From: Musa acuminata AAA Group
Taxonomy: Eukaryota > Streptophyta > Magnoliopsida > Zingiberales > Musaceae
DNA length: 64,000 nucleotides
Direction: 5' to 3'
NCBI RefSeq assembly: GCF_036884655.1
Contig: NC_088356.1
Coordinates: 14,620,501-14,684,500, forward strand
Below the pieces are notes generated by a model. It had not been told where the DNA came from and did no database searches. It saw nothing but the letters and a program-made list of their open reading frames with translations. Every line of letters starts with the position of its first letter. The first letter of the stretch is position 1. The position numbers and the translations under genes are program-made. Positions 9,170-20,563 of the stretch are shown here, piece after piece.

Positions 9170-11819
9170 ATCTTCCCCTTTTTGATGATGACAACCATTT
9201 GATGACGGAGTTAACCTTAACTCCCGGAGTTTAAACAAACTCCCCCTATCAATATGCCATATTGATAGAACCTTGAATTCAAACTGAATTAAAGTCATTG
9301 CAATATTCATCATGAATACTTGCAACACATCATCATGAACTTATGCATAAACTTATGCATAACATGTCATGTCATCAACATACTTCTCTCCCTTTGTCAT
9401 CAACAAAAAGGAGAAGTACCACAATCAAGTGTTTGAAATATTAGTTCAACTTATTGCATGAAAAACATAATATCAAGTTTTATCATCATGTAGTTTTGAA
9501 GCCAGAAAATTTAGCAAGTATTACATCATGCTTAGCACATTTAAACTATCAAGTTTTAGATATGCAAGTTTTACAGCATACAAGATAACACTTTTGGTAA
9601 TGTTCAAGATAGCAAGTTCTACATCATGTAAGCTAGCAATATTATAACATTTTAGAACATGCAAGCTATCAGTTTTGAGATTTTCAAGAAAGCAACTCTT
9701 GCTTCTTGAGATAGGCAAGATAGCACATTTGCTTCTTTTGAGATAGCAACTTTTTGCTTCTCTTTAGACTACAAGCTAGCAATTTTTATGATATACAAGT
9801 TTCACAATATACAAACTAGCAAAAACTTCGAATGCAAATGCAAGATAACTTTCTTGTGTAGGCTCATGATTCTTACTTCCTATTGCAACGTGCAAGTTGC
9901 AAGTTTTGCTTCTTGAGATAGGGAATGTTCAAGATGACAAGCTCTTTCTTCTCTTTTGAGAAGTGTCATTTTTGCTTTCTTTGCAAAGTGCAAGCTAGCA
10001 AAATGCCAAACTAGCAAGATATAATGTTTTACATGAGGCAAGCAAACAATTTGGCAAATGTTATATTTGCATCTTCTCTTTTGAGAAGTGAAATTTTTGC
10101 TTTCATCTTGAATTGTACAAGCTAGCTAGTTTACCTCTTTTCATGATGTCCACGCTAGAAATTCTTGCTCCCCCTTTGTCATTGTCAAAAACAAGGGAAG
10201 ACCCTTATATCAATTTTCATATTATGACAAAGGTAAGTATCAATCTTATTTGTGCATCATTATATATTCAAATTAAAACATACACAATTTCAAAAACCTT
10301 ATTTTTCATGCACGATACCGAAAAAGAAATCAATCATCATTAATGGGCATATCATACATGATACTCAAACATTAAAATTTTTAAGTATTTGTCAACATAT
10401 TGATCATGATACCAAACATTCATCATTTAAAGCATTCATGATACACATCATATGCAATACATCATTTTAACTTCATGAATATTTCATCATTGCATGTATC
10501 ATACCAAAATATTTCAAGCCATGCAAGCTATAAATACAAAGAAATCATGTCATGAAGGATAAAATCATTTGAATACCAAAAGACATGATTCATATAGTAA
10601 ATATCTTCTTTAAATAAAATATCAAAAAAAATCATAGGAGTACAAAGAAGAGATCTTGTTTTTAAAAAAATCAAGTAATAACTCCAAGAACTCACAAGGA
10701 AAAATCATGATTCATTTAGAAAATCTCATCTCAAGAGAATATCAAGTAAAATCATAGAAGATCGATTAATGAGAAATTTTGATTTATAATAAAATCTCAT
10801 GTATCGAATGTCGAGAAATCAAAATAATGATTTATATAAAAAAATATCATAAGTTATATTTAAGAGAAAATTCATCATTCATTTTCAACTCATTCAATTT
10901 GTCACATCAATATTTCTTAGATATGCATGATACAAATCTTCAACATATAACATGCATAAATTCAAAAATTGAAATGAGAAGGGAAGAATTCAAAGGTACG
11001 AAGATTTCAACCATCTCATAAACAAATGTAAGACCAAGTCATGAATCCAAAATTCCATGAAACAAAATGATCATCAAAGGTAATCTCATGTTATTCCAAG
11101 AAATCAATATCATGATTTTGATAAAACTCATTTCAAATTTAAATCATCAAAATCACTTTTATGGTTCACAAAATTCATAACATAGGTAGATTCATGATTT
11201 TATTGATAATATATTTTTCCCATTTTTTAAGTATTTGATTTCATGTTAGCATGCCTTTTCATTTATGTTAAATAAAAACATGCATCAACATTTAGGATCG
11301 AAAAATAAATTTCGTCATAGAACCATCAAAATCAATAGATTTTCAAAAATAAATTGTTATGTTCAAGAAAATCCGAAAATGAAATTTAACACTTTCATGC
11401 ATTCGGACATGGTTTTATCATATACACTCATGAAAATAACACATGCTTATCATCATGTATAACTTAAAATCTCATGCATAAAATTATCAACCATTGTATC
11501 AAAAACATTTAATATTTTTATTACATCATTATGCATTCCTTCAAATCAAACATGATTTCATTCAACAATGTTAATCAAACATGATACATATTATTACTTC
11601 TTAACCATGATTTCATATTTTCAATCAAAATCATTTTGTTTGTTTATCATAAAATATGTAATATTATCATTTTCGAAATTACTACCATGATCATAATTTT
11701 TGTATTTTTATTTTTAAATATATAATTTTTAAGAAAATTAATTCTAGACTAAAAAAGAAAATACATCATGAAAGCATTAAGTAATTTCAAACTAAATCAG
11801 CGGGATTTTGATTACCTTA
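9170..11819 (-). other. SV2 non-coding region replacing pol
   Basis: AT-rich with no supported gene. The PPT abuts the LTR (9170-9183, pyrimidines on plus). Two further purine tracts with the GACAAAGGGGGAG-type core lie at about 9383-9402 and 10163-10183. The 9480-10130 part is full of degenerate repeats of caagctagcaa and ttgcttctttgagata words, also seen in SV3, SV5 and SV6. Confidence 0.65.
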
Positions 11820-12716
11820 TCATTGAAAGAAGGCGTAGTTTGCCACCTCGCCTTTCTTGATTTTCTCCTCGGAGGAGCTTGATTCATCCCACTTTATGTT
11901 CTTCTTCTTTGGCTTCTTCCTCCGTTCAAGTTCATTATTTATTTTAGATTTTTATTTAATAAACTTATTAAGATTTAGTGTTCGAAGTTCAAGTTCATCA
12001 TTGTCCTCATCACTTGAGTCATCGCTCAAGTGGTATTCATTTGTCCAAGGTTCCAAATCCTTCCTGTTCTTTGGAAGGTTGTTTTGTTCATCATGTGCAT
12101 TGTGCACCATTTCATATGTCATCAACGAACCAATTAGTTCTTCAAGTGGTAAGTTGTTTAGGTTTTTAGCTTCTTGTATTGCAGTTACTTTTGAATCCCA
12201 CTTCTTAGAAAAAGAACGCAAAATCTTGTTTACGAGTTCAAAATCCGAAAAACATTTGCCAAGAGCTCTTAAACCATTGGCGACATCCGTGAAATAGGTG
12301 TACATGTCAACAATGGTTTCGCAAAGCTTCATTCGAAAAAGTTCGTAAGAATGCACGAGAATATTGATTTTGGACTCTTTCACTCAACTAGTGCCTTCAT
12401 GAGTGACCTCAAGAGTTCTCCAAATATCAAAAGCCGAATCACACATCGAAACGCGATTAAATTCATTTTTATCAAGTGGACAAAACAAGGCATTCATAGC
12501 CTTTGCGTTTAAAGAAAAATACTTCTTCTCCAAATCCGACTATTCGTTCATCGGTTTAGAGGGAAGTTGAAAACCGTTTTCAACAATATTCCATAAACTC
12601 AAATTCATAGAAATCAAGAAAACTCTCATTCAAGTTTTCCAATAAGTGTAATCCAATCCGTTAAACAACGGTGGACGAACAACCGAAAAACCCTCTTTAA
12701 AGCCATGAAGAGCCAT
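11820..12716 (-). pseudogene. gag: gag of SV2 (gag-only family), several stops
   Basis: Starts at the ATG at 12716 (MALHGFKEGFS...). It aligns along its length with the intact gag of SV5: DYTYWKT, NLSLWNIVENGF, ALNALFC-like and FELVNKILRS words are visible. Stops include TGA at 12630-12632 (Arg codon), TAG at 12540-12542 (Trp codon), TGA at 12384-12386 (Arg codon) and TAA near 11949. The C-terminal part has Lys-rich and acidic Ser/Glu stretches, but the CCHC knuckle seen in SV1 and SV7 is gone. It ends with TGA at 11820-11822. Most stops are C-to-T changes on one strand or the other, as expected for methylated repeats. Confidence 0.8.
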
Positions 12717-12752
12717 TTCTCTCGGGTGTAAATCTGAAATGAGAAATACCGG

Positions 12753-12764
12753 GCTCTGATACCA
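12753..12764 (-). other. SV2 primer binding site
   Basis: The minus strand reads TGGTATCAGAGC, two bases from the 5' LTR. Confidence 0.85.
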
Positions 12765-12766
12765 AT

Positions 12767-14797
12767 TGTTAGGATCAAGAGCACTAAGCAGGGGGGGGTG
12801 AATTAGTGTAGCGGAAAACTTTCGACGTTTAAAACTGCGTTCGTACGACAAGAGCAATTTCGGTAAAAAAGCTGATTCGTAAATTACTTTAACTTGAGAT
12901 CAGGTAAGAAGTAGTTAAAACAAATCTGTAAAGGCAATTTGCAGTTATGATGGAAATCAGAATGTAAGCGCAAACTGAAATACGATGTTCGCACGGTAAA
13001 AGCGATTTCAGTAGAAAAGCCAATTCGTAAATCACTTTAACTTGTGATTAGGCAAGAAGTAGTTAAAATGAATCTATGAAGGCAGTTTGCAGTTGTGATG
13101 GAAATCAGAATGTAAGCGCAAACTGAAATACGATGTTCGTACGAGAAAAGTGATTTACGTCTAAACACCGATTCGAAAAATACTGAGCTTGGAAACGCAA
13201 TCGTAAAAGCGCAGAAGGCAGCAAGCTATGAAGGAGGTTTGCATTAAAGATAATAAGCTCAAAGTAAATGCAAACCAGAGAGCAGCGCGATTTTAGAGTG
13301 GTTCGATCAATCTTGACCTACATCCACTTCTGGCTTCCTCCACCGATGAAGTCACCGACATCCACAAGAGGCCTTCCTTCAATAAGTGAAGGCCAACCAC
13401 CCTTTTACAGATTCACTCCTTTTGATGGGCTTAGGAGACAACCCTTCAAACTTTTCTCTCCTCTCTTGAAAAATCTGAACTTGGAAGAAAAGAGGGAGAA
13501 GAACCTTTAGCTTATACAACACTTTTGAGCTCTAAAAATCACAGAGTAAGATCAGGATTTTGGTGGTTTTTCATTGCTCTTTCATTGCTGAAAGAGTGGG
13601 GTATTTATAGGCCCCAAACCAGTTTGAATTTGAAGCTCAAAACTATCATTTTCCCGGAATTCCGGGGTCTAACGGTTGTACCGCCTGACTAGGGCGGTTG
13701 CACCGCCTAACAGAGCTCGAAGACTAAGCCTCTGGGCGGTGCCATCGCTTGTCAGGGGCGGTTGCACCGCCTGGCAGAGCTCGGAGACCGAGCTTTGGTG
13801 TTGCCGCCGCCTGACTGGGGCGGTTGCACCGCCTAGCCAGAGTTCGGAGACCGAGCTCAAGCAGTTGCACCGCCCAGCCAGAACTCGGAGACTGCGCCCT
13901 GGGCGGTGCCACCGCCGACCCAAGCAGTGCCACCTCTGGGCGAGAGATCTATGTCCGAATGGGTTGATCCATTCGGCCCAATTTGGTTCTTTCAAGGGCC
14001 CAATTGCCCCTGGATTAAGTTAATGGGATCACCTCCCATTTCTAACTTAATTATGGTGCTAACTACGATAATTCTTAAGACTTTTACTACAGCTTGCTCC
14101 GGTGCATCAATCGCTCCTTCCGGCGAGCTTCCGGCGAACTTCTGACGAACATCCGACGGACCTCCGACGATGCTCTTACGGACTTCCGACAAACTCCTGG
14201 ACTTGCGACGATCCACTTGGCGAGTTCCAATGAGCTTCTTTTGGCAAGCTCCTGGACTTCTCGGATTTGTTCCCGCAGAACCTCCGACAACCGTCCGGAC
14301 TTCCGTCAAGCTCTCGAACTCCTAACGTGATCATAGTTTTTGACTCCGGCGCAACTCCTGCTGCATGTCTTACTTCCATCTTAGTTAATCCTGCACATGT
14401 AAAACAAAACTTCGATCGAGACAATTAATCCTAAGCAATTAACCAAGTTGTTCGGCATGTCATTGGTCCCTCGACGCTTCGTCCGATTCCTCGACGCATC
14501 GTCCTCTCCTGCGACCTATTGCCCAATCGGCCAATTGACTCCACAACTCCGATATCCTTGGCACAATACCCGCTCTTCTTGGCCCAATGCTCGAGTCCAC
14601 GGCCCGAAGCCTTCTATCGATACGTCGACCGATCCACCGGCCTAACATCCAATCTTCTAACATGTTTCTCCAGCATAACATGATTTTTTCTACTTTAATT
14701 GTCTCATCCTGATCGAAGCATCCTGCGTTACTCAAAACACAAATTAAAACATAAACACATATCAAATGGTTTCATTATCAAAATACGAGATTCAACA
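12767..14797 (-). repeat. SV2 5' LTR
   Basis: 2031 bp, TGTTAGGATC...ATTCAACA on plus. TATA is at 13602-13609 and the GGCGGT array at about 13670-13935. A unit of about 147 bp is repeated at 12982 and 13129, and a poly-G run lies at 12790-12797. Confidence 0.85.
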
Positions 14798-14802
14798 GCT
14801 AG
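14798..14802. repeat. SV2 target site duplication, right
   Basis: GCTAG, matching 7166-7170. Confidence 0.85.
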
Positions 14803-15320
14803 ATCCCCCACATTTACATGCCAAGTGTTTCTATGAGTGTTTGTCTCGCTCTGATACTATCTGTCACAAACTTAGCTGGTTTTACCTTAGTCGTGCGGCA
14901 CCCTTGGGTGTCCGTCCGTAAAGGTCAGCCTCCCCGAAACCTCCTATGGTCCCTTAGGACCTACAAAAGAGAAAACGGGTTAGAGAAAATGTCTCACTTG
15001 GGATCCACAAGTAATCATTTCTGAAAACACTTCATAACCAATGCAAATTACAAACATATTTCACAAGCTCTGAACAGTCGCACAATAAAGGAACCAAAAT
15101 GGTCCACTACAAACCGAAATATCCCACAAGTGTCCACATGACACAACCTTTATTTTCAAACCTAAAATGACCATCAAACTTAACTAAATTGGGGCTGTTA
15201 AGCCTTCGACCATCCTTCTACATATTGTGCAAAGCATGAACAAACCAAAAGACACAAACATATATGAACATTATATTAAACACCCTATTTACAGTTTTGT
15301 CCATGACACGACGTCACCCT
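14803..15320 (-). mobile_element. Gypsy-like PBS and LTR fragment
   Basis: The minus strand has a PBS-like TAGTATCAGAGC at 14848-14859. It is preceded by an LTR-like end, seen on plus as tgtcacaaacttagctgg from 14862. The boundary on the right is not visible, and I place it before the AT repeat. With 6294-7170 this is the target into which SV2 inserted. Assignment to Ty3/gypsy is inferred from PBS and LTR-end style only. Confidence 0.4.
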
Positions 15321-15340
15321 TTTTTTTATTTTTTAACTTT

Positions 15341-15476
15341 ATTATTATTATTATTATATATATATATATACATGTATATATATACATGTATATATATATA
15401 TATATACATGTATATATATATATATACATGTATATATATATATATATATATACATGTATATATATATATATACATG

Positions 15477-15508
<32 letters not shown>

Positions 15509-15515
15509 TATATAC
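15341..15515. repeat. (TA)n microsatellite with ACATGTATA interruptions
   Basis: Pure purine-pyrimidine alternation of TA dinucleotides, broken by regularly spaced ACATG words, preceded by ATT triplets at 15341-15356. All-Ile/Tyr frames on both strands here are artefacts. Confidence 0.95.
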
Positions 15516-15796
15516 CGTTATCAATTAAGTTAAACAAGGATTAAATTGTGAAGAATTAGCCTTTGTTTTATGGATATGTCTACGGTAGTAAAAACAACGC
15601 CAAAGAACTAGTTTGAAGAGGTTACTTACATTGTGCAGGATGTGGCCAGTGGTAGACTCATACAAAATATAAGCTAAATCTCTATTTCTGGAGATCATAG
15701 TAAGGTTGATGCAGAATTAAATCCAGGCCGACAACTTCAAATTACCTTTCCCTTCCTAAAATGCAAGATGATACTTCTCTGGACAGATTCTTCAAT
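15516..15796. other. Unannotated DNA 3' of the host gene
   Basis: Ordinary AT-rich sequence. I see no repeat or gene. It probably holds the 3' UTR of the minus-strand host gene. Confidence 0.3.
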
Positions 15797-17618
15797 TCAG
15801 TAGTAAAGCGAACTTGAGAGAGGAATAGTTGGATGAAACTAATGAAATGTCCTGTGTAACGCATTCCATTTAGATAAGAAAGCCTTCTTACAGAGATATA
15901 TTACCTTGCCACCATTTACCTCTTGTAGCATTGTTTGAGTTGTCGGAGTCACCCTCTCCATAAGTCTTATGCTCATAATTCTCCCGAAAAAAGTGGCAAA
16001 ATGATTTATGTTAAGAAGTTATTCCATTACAAGGCAAACCAGGAAAACCCTTTTTCTTATTCTAGTATGTAAAGAAACTCACTTGCGTTCTCAGGATTCA
16101 CAGAAGTGTTGATGGCTGCAGAGGTTGTATAGAAATCTCGACCACCACAGTGCACAGATGATCCAAGATAGGCGGATTCTGCTGACTCAGTAGGATAAAT
16201 TCCTTCCTTTTTGCTTTTGCTTGTGCTGCCCTGCCTTTTGTTATCTGAAGATGCACGTTTGATATGGTAAGTTATACTTGCAAATTTTTAGACTAAGATT
16301 CGTTAATATTTAGATGTGAAGTATTGTTAGAAATGGAGTTTTTGGTCAACAAGCACGTAAAAGATGGTAGATATAGCTGGTATAACTGCAGGTTTTTTTC
16401 ATTCAAATGTATAATCCTGTAATGAATGAGGGTGGTAAATTGAAAACAGAAATTTATATTCAAGCATAAAATATGTTAAGTATTCTCTTCTTTTCCTTTT
16501 TTGTTGGGATGAAGATGGGTGCTCACAAAAAAGATGAGAAGATGCTCTGACCACCAGATCAAGGAGCATCATTTGATATACAAGTGAAGTTCTTAAAAGG
16601 AGAGACACTCGAAAAAGGTTGTGTATATCTGATAGATTCTAAGCAGAGACACTCGAAAAAGGTTGTGTATATCTGCAGGAACTTGATCAGACTTTGAGAA
16701 ATCTCAGTTTCGAAAAAGGAATTCGACAAGAAAGGAAGATACTGGCTAGCTTAGTTGGTAAAGATTTGATAGTTTGCAAAGTCCCATCTTCACCATTACC
16801 ATTTACCCTGAAAAAAAAAACAACTTCAAAAAAGCAAGCAATCTAATATTTACCCAAACAAAGTAAGGTAAAGGAATATAAAACATGAGAAGGAAATGAC
16901 CAGGCTTTTCTCTCAAGCCCTGAATAAAATGACCTGAAAACTTGTTCAAATTAAGGGCCTTAAGAGGCTACAAATCACATCATTCTACCAACTTGAGGGG
17001 GCAAATTTTCAATTTTTTTAATGACAATACTAGTATTTTGAAGACATTGCCAAGCACGATGTTGTTCACTAACAAGACTTTGAGAAATCTCAGTTTCAAG
17101 AACTATAGTAAGGTATTCAGAACCTGCAGCACTCTCTGAACGCTTCCATTGTTCGATTCAGTTCTTTGGTTGTTCAAAGGCCAGTACAAGTCTGACTGGC
17201 ACATCCTTAGCCATCGCCTAAGATTGTAGAAAAGAAGAATCATTTCATTTGACATGACCTAACGAGCTCAAAAATCAAACCCAGAGCAGTTTACATAAGA
17301 ACAACCCGAAGGACACAAATCCAACTGCACAATAGATACCCAATAAACGGAGGCAAAACAAACATCGACTACTCGATCATAGAACTTATCAAGTAAAAAG
17401 ACCGAAGAACACCAACTCAGAAGCCCAAAGCTCAAGATCAATCAAGCTCGAACAAATGAACATCCGATGATCCAAAACCATCAAACGGAGAGAGAGAGAG
17501 AGAGAGAGAACAAAACCATGGGAGCGGGAGAGAAGACGATGCTGAAGTCGCCAGCGGAGGAGGACTTGCCGCTGAGGCCTGCCTCTTTCGAAGTGGAGGA
17601 TGCTTTCTTTCCTGCCAT
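15797..17618 (-). CDS. Small host gene, uncharacterised plant protein (partial exon model)
   Basis: The only non-transposon gene I can support. On minus: a TATA box at 17745-17738, an ATG at 17618, a Ser/Gly/Lys-rich first exon (MAGKKASSTSKEAG...DFSIVFSPAP), a possible exon at 17195-17124, then two convincing exons at 16244-16087 and 15980-15905. The last two read ESAYLGSSVH.GGRDFY and DSDNSNNATRGKWWQG. I recall small uncharacterised plant proteins ending in a similar Arg-Gly-x-Trp-Trp-Gln-Gly motif, but could not check. Exon phases do not close everywhere: an exon is missing or mis-set between 17124 and 16244, and the last exon (15812-15797, Ser-Leu-Tyr-Tyr-stop) is one base out of frame. 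The gene may therefore be decayed or my model incomplete. Function unknown. It is bracketed by a microsatellite and retroelements. Confidence 0.5.
15905..15980 (-). other. Host gene penultimate exon
   Basis: Acceptor TTTTTTCGGGAG, then NYEHKTYGEGDSDNSNNATRG and KWWQG, ending at a good donor CAAG|GTAATA (15904). The acidic-Asn stretch followed by a Trp-Trp motif is protein-like and matches the style of the preceding exon. Confidence 0.55.
16087..16244 (-). other. Host gene internal exon
   Basis: Acceptor CTTCAG at 16245, then 52 uninterrupted codons. Ser/Lys-rich (GSTSKSKKEG), then YPTESAESAYLGSSVH and GGRDFYTTSAA. It ends at NPEN before GCAAGT, a GC-type donor at 16086-16085 that keeps phase with the next exon. 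Confidence 0.55.
17124..17195 (-). other. Host gene candidate exon 2
   Basis: Open in one frame (SDLYWPLNNQRTESNNGSVQ), with donor CTGCAG|GTTCTG at 17124/17123. The in-phase acceptor would be GTGCCAG|TCAG. A stronger acceptor TCTTAG at 17218 would give a different phase, so the 5' edge is uncertain. Confidence 0.35.
17517..17618 (-). other. Host gene exon 1
   Basis: 34 codons from the ATG at 17618 to a donor ATG|GTTTTG (GT at 17516-17515). It lies about 120 bases downstream of the TATA box. The intron opens with a CT-rich (GA on plus) dinucleotide run at 17489-17509. Confidence 0.5.
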
Positions 17619-17737
17619 CAGCTCTTTCTCTTGCTGTCTCTCTCTCTCTCACACAAACAGGACTAGAAGTACACTTGAAGAGGGCAATCGTCGACTACAA
17701 TTGTCTTTGCTGCTCTGCTTTCCCTGCAAGGAGCCGG

Positions 17738-17745
17738 TATTTATA
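17738..17745 (-). promoter_or_regulatory. TATA box of host gene
   Basis: TATAAATA on minus, about 120 bases before the proposed ATG, followed by a CT-rich leader. Confidence 0.55.
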
Positions 17746-19017
17746 ACCTAGCAGACTCTGCCCTTCTCGTCTTAATGCGACCCCATAGCGTTGTCCGGCA
17801 TTACATTGCAGAATGGTATCTCTACCGAGCTGACGCTTCTATTCATATATATTCCATAATTCCTATTATCAAATCAAATTCCCTTCACATTCGTCAATCC
17901 TTTTCTCTCAATTTATCCTCGTCATAATTATTATTGTTGTTCTTCAGGTCCATTCGATTCCTCTCTGTGCTGACATGTGTAGCAAAGGGAACTCCCGTCT
18001 CAGATTAATTCGATGCCAAGCTTGTCCGATCACAGCTCGTTCACGTGAAAGTTCCTCCACTTCGACGATACCCTCTCATCCCTAGGACCTAATTGGAGAA
18101 CTCATTATAGGCAGCAAATGGATGCATATATATGATTGACAAATGGCAGAAGAATGCCATCTCTGGAATAAGATGTACTCCATTGTTCCTCGACTACATA
18201 TGCTTGCTAACAATTTTGATAACATTTATTTGCATATACTTAAGTGTCAAGATATTGCCGAATCTTGCAATCCATATAAAAGATTAGTTTCTCGGGTTAG
18301 GTTTTTATGAGGGCGTAGCAATCAATACTGGTTGGAATTACTGAGGCCCAGGTGAATTTTTGGTTCTTGGGATTTTTAATAATGATTAATTAAATAAATA
18401 ATTTAAATACTATTTATTTGCCAATGAGACAGACAAACTTGATTTGAATTTTCATATCTTTAATGATAATCTGTCCTTAATGCATAAATATTAATTATGA
18501 ATTTAAATAAGGAATCTCTTGAGAGAGAAACAAGAATTGTATTGTTTTTCAAGAAATTCAATCCTTTAGGCATTTATTGATGAACTATTCTTAATTAAAG
18601 TTTATTTAATGAAAATCACTAATTCTAGGATTTATATTATGTATTATAATATTTTATTTATACATTAATTTAATCGTGTAATTACATTGTAGGAATGCAA
18701 AGTATACATATGCACATGGAGCACATCTATTATTCTGGTCAACAACTATACCTGTGCTTTAATAATTGCATATGTTCTTTCCTCGTGAAAGATCAGAAAG
18801 AAAGGTAAGCAAGAAGACCACGGTGATGCATAGTTGCACTTGAACACTATACCTTAGCCATAGAGTGGAAACGTAGTCCGTGAATCCGAGATGAATGATT
18901 TCGTTCCGGATTGGGAGATCCGTCGTACGAATCATTAGGTGCAATTCACTTGATATATCATCATGAGGCTTTCCCATTTGATTGGTGCTCCGATGCTATT
19001 GTTTTTAGAATATTGAG
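17746..19017. other. Host intergenic/promoter DNA
   Basis: No ORF or repeat family recognised apart from the G-box at 18040. AT-rich from 18340 on. It ends where an LTR fragment begins near 19018. Confidence 0.45.
18040..18049. promoter_or_regulatory. G-box palindrome upstream of host gene
   Basis: TTCACGTGAA is a perfect palindrome with the CACGTG core bound by plant bZIP and bHLH factors, about 300 bp upstream of the TATA box. Regulation is inferred from motif and position only. Confidence 0.4.
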
Positions 19018-20078
19018 GGTTGAATCTTGAATTTTGATAATAAAATTAATTAATAAATTTATATTTTAATTTATATTTTAATAAAAATAATATAGGGCTA
19101 ACTTTGATCATGAAAAGGTAAATCAATTAAAGTAGAAGAATCAAATATTGAGTCGAAGTCAGAGATCGAGCATTGGGCTGGAAGAATCAGATATTGCGTC
19201 AAGATCGGACGTTGCAAGAGTCAACATACCGATAGATCGAGCAATACGCTGAATGAGAGCATGATGCATTGAGTGCTCGGATGAACCAATAATATGCCCG
19301 ACAACATAAGATTCTATGTTTTGTAATCGTTTAAGTCATGATCATTATAGTTTTATGTCTTATTGAGTTAGATTCAAGTGTCACCGTACTAACTCAATTA
19401 CGGGCTTATTGGATCTGAATTGGGATTGATTTGGGCTCATTTGGAGCCCCATTCAATGATCCATAGATTGGGTCAAGTGATGGCACCGCCAAACTAGCAG
19501 TGGAACTACCTATGAGTTGGAATAGTCAAGAGCACACTTTTCCAAGTTGTTAGGTGATAGTATTGTCCAAACTGAACGATGGTACTACTAGAACTTAATA
19601 TTGACAAATAATGGTACCGCCCAGGCTGGCGGTAGTATTGCCAGAGCCCCATCTCTGAGGCTCTACCAAGTGATAGTACCGCCCAACAAAGACGGTAGCA
19701 CCGCCTAGCACAGGCGGTGTTATCGCTTATACCCGAAAGACTCGAAAATTTAATTTTTTGATAGTATTTTTAAAGCCATTTGGGGCCTATAAATACCCTA
19801 CTCATCCTTGCTCGGAAAAGATAAGAAAGAGTGAAAAAAAACTAGTGAATCAAAGTTGTAATCTTGAAAAGTGTTGAGAGTTCCCCTCCTCTTCTTCAAA
19901 AGTTTAAAATTTTGTTCGAGGGAGGTGTGAGACATGTAAAATTTTCTCTTGAACCTATGAAAAGGAGAAATGGTTGTAAAGAGAGTAATTGGTCTTCGCC
20001 CATTGATATAAGATTGTTAGTGAATACTAGTGGCCTCGAAGGAAGAGGAATCGAGAGTGGACATAGGTCGCGACGACC
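19018..20078 (+). repeat. Sirevirus-like LTR fragment, plus orientation
   Basis: Starts with ttgaatcttgaattttgat (a decayed LTR start). It carries GGCGGT-type motifs at about 19480-19740 and a TATA element in cctataaataccc at 19784-19799. It ends at gtcgcgacgaccgaac, which corresponds to the LTR just before its R/U5 repeats. The rest is missing. Confidence 0.65.
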
Positions 20079-20563
20079 GAACTATTAGGATCGATTCGGT
20101 ACTAAGAGGGGGGGGGGGTGAATTAGTGCAGCGGATAAAAATGATATCAGTTCAAAAATCTTTTCGTTTGATGAAAATCGATATCGGAAATGCTTAACTT
20201 GAAAGCATGCGGAAGTGTAGTGAAAGTAAGAATTCAGTTTACCATAAAAGTAAATAGCAAGAAGTAAATATAAACCAGATTTTTATAGCGGTTCAGTCGT
20301 CGTGACCTATATCCACTCTACCGATTCCTCTTCTGTCGAGGCCATTGACGTCTACTAACGATCTTCTTTTAACGGGTGAAGATCAACTACCCTTTCACAA
20401 CTTGATTCTCCTTTTGATAAGTTTAGGAGAGAACCTTTACACCCCCCCCCCCCCACTACCTCCTCTCTTAAACTTCACAAACATTTAGAGATTTGAGAGA
20501 AGTTCTCACAAGATGACAACAACGTTTTCTCACAAGATGACAACAACGTTTTCTCACAAGATG
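20079..20563 (-). repeat. Sirevirus-like LTR fragment, inverted
   Basis: On plus it begins attaggatcgattcggtac, the reverse complement of an LTR 3' end, with a poly-G run at 20107-20118. It runs back through the same LTR section that ends at 20078, so the two fragments face each other as an imperfect inverted repeat. The last part is a 24-bp tandem repeat (20503-20563) at the join with T1. Confidence 0.6.

Larger units (their letters stand above)
7171..14797 (-). mobile_element. SV2: complete gag-only Sirevirus-like element
   Basis: 7627 bp, minus strand, with two complete LTRs and a perfect 5-bp duplication GCTAG. The internal part has a PBS, a gag pseudogene and about 2.65 kb of non-coding DNA with PPT-like tracts. 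No protease, integrase, RT or RNase H can be found in any frame. It matches the layout known as TR-GAG non-autonomous elements. SV3 and SV5 share this layout and the same type of gag, so loss of pol predates their spread. Confidence 0.85.

Noticed and set aside
15227..15544. Ile/Tyr-only frames
   Set aside because: Produced by the (TA)n microsatellite.
16399..16608. 69-codon minus-strand frame as a host exon
   Set aside because: It fits neither the phases nor the composition of neighbouring exons. More likely intron sequence, though an alternative exon cannot be excluded.
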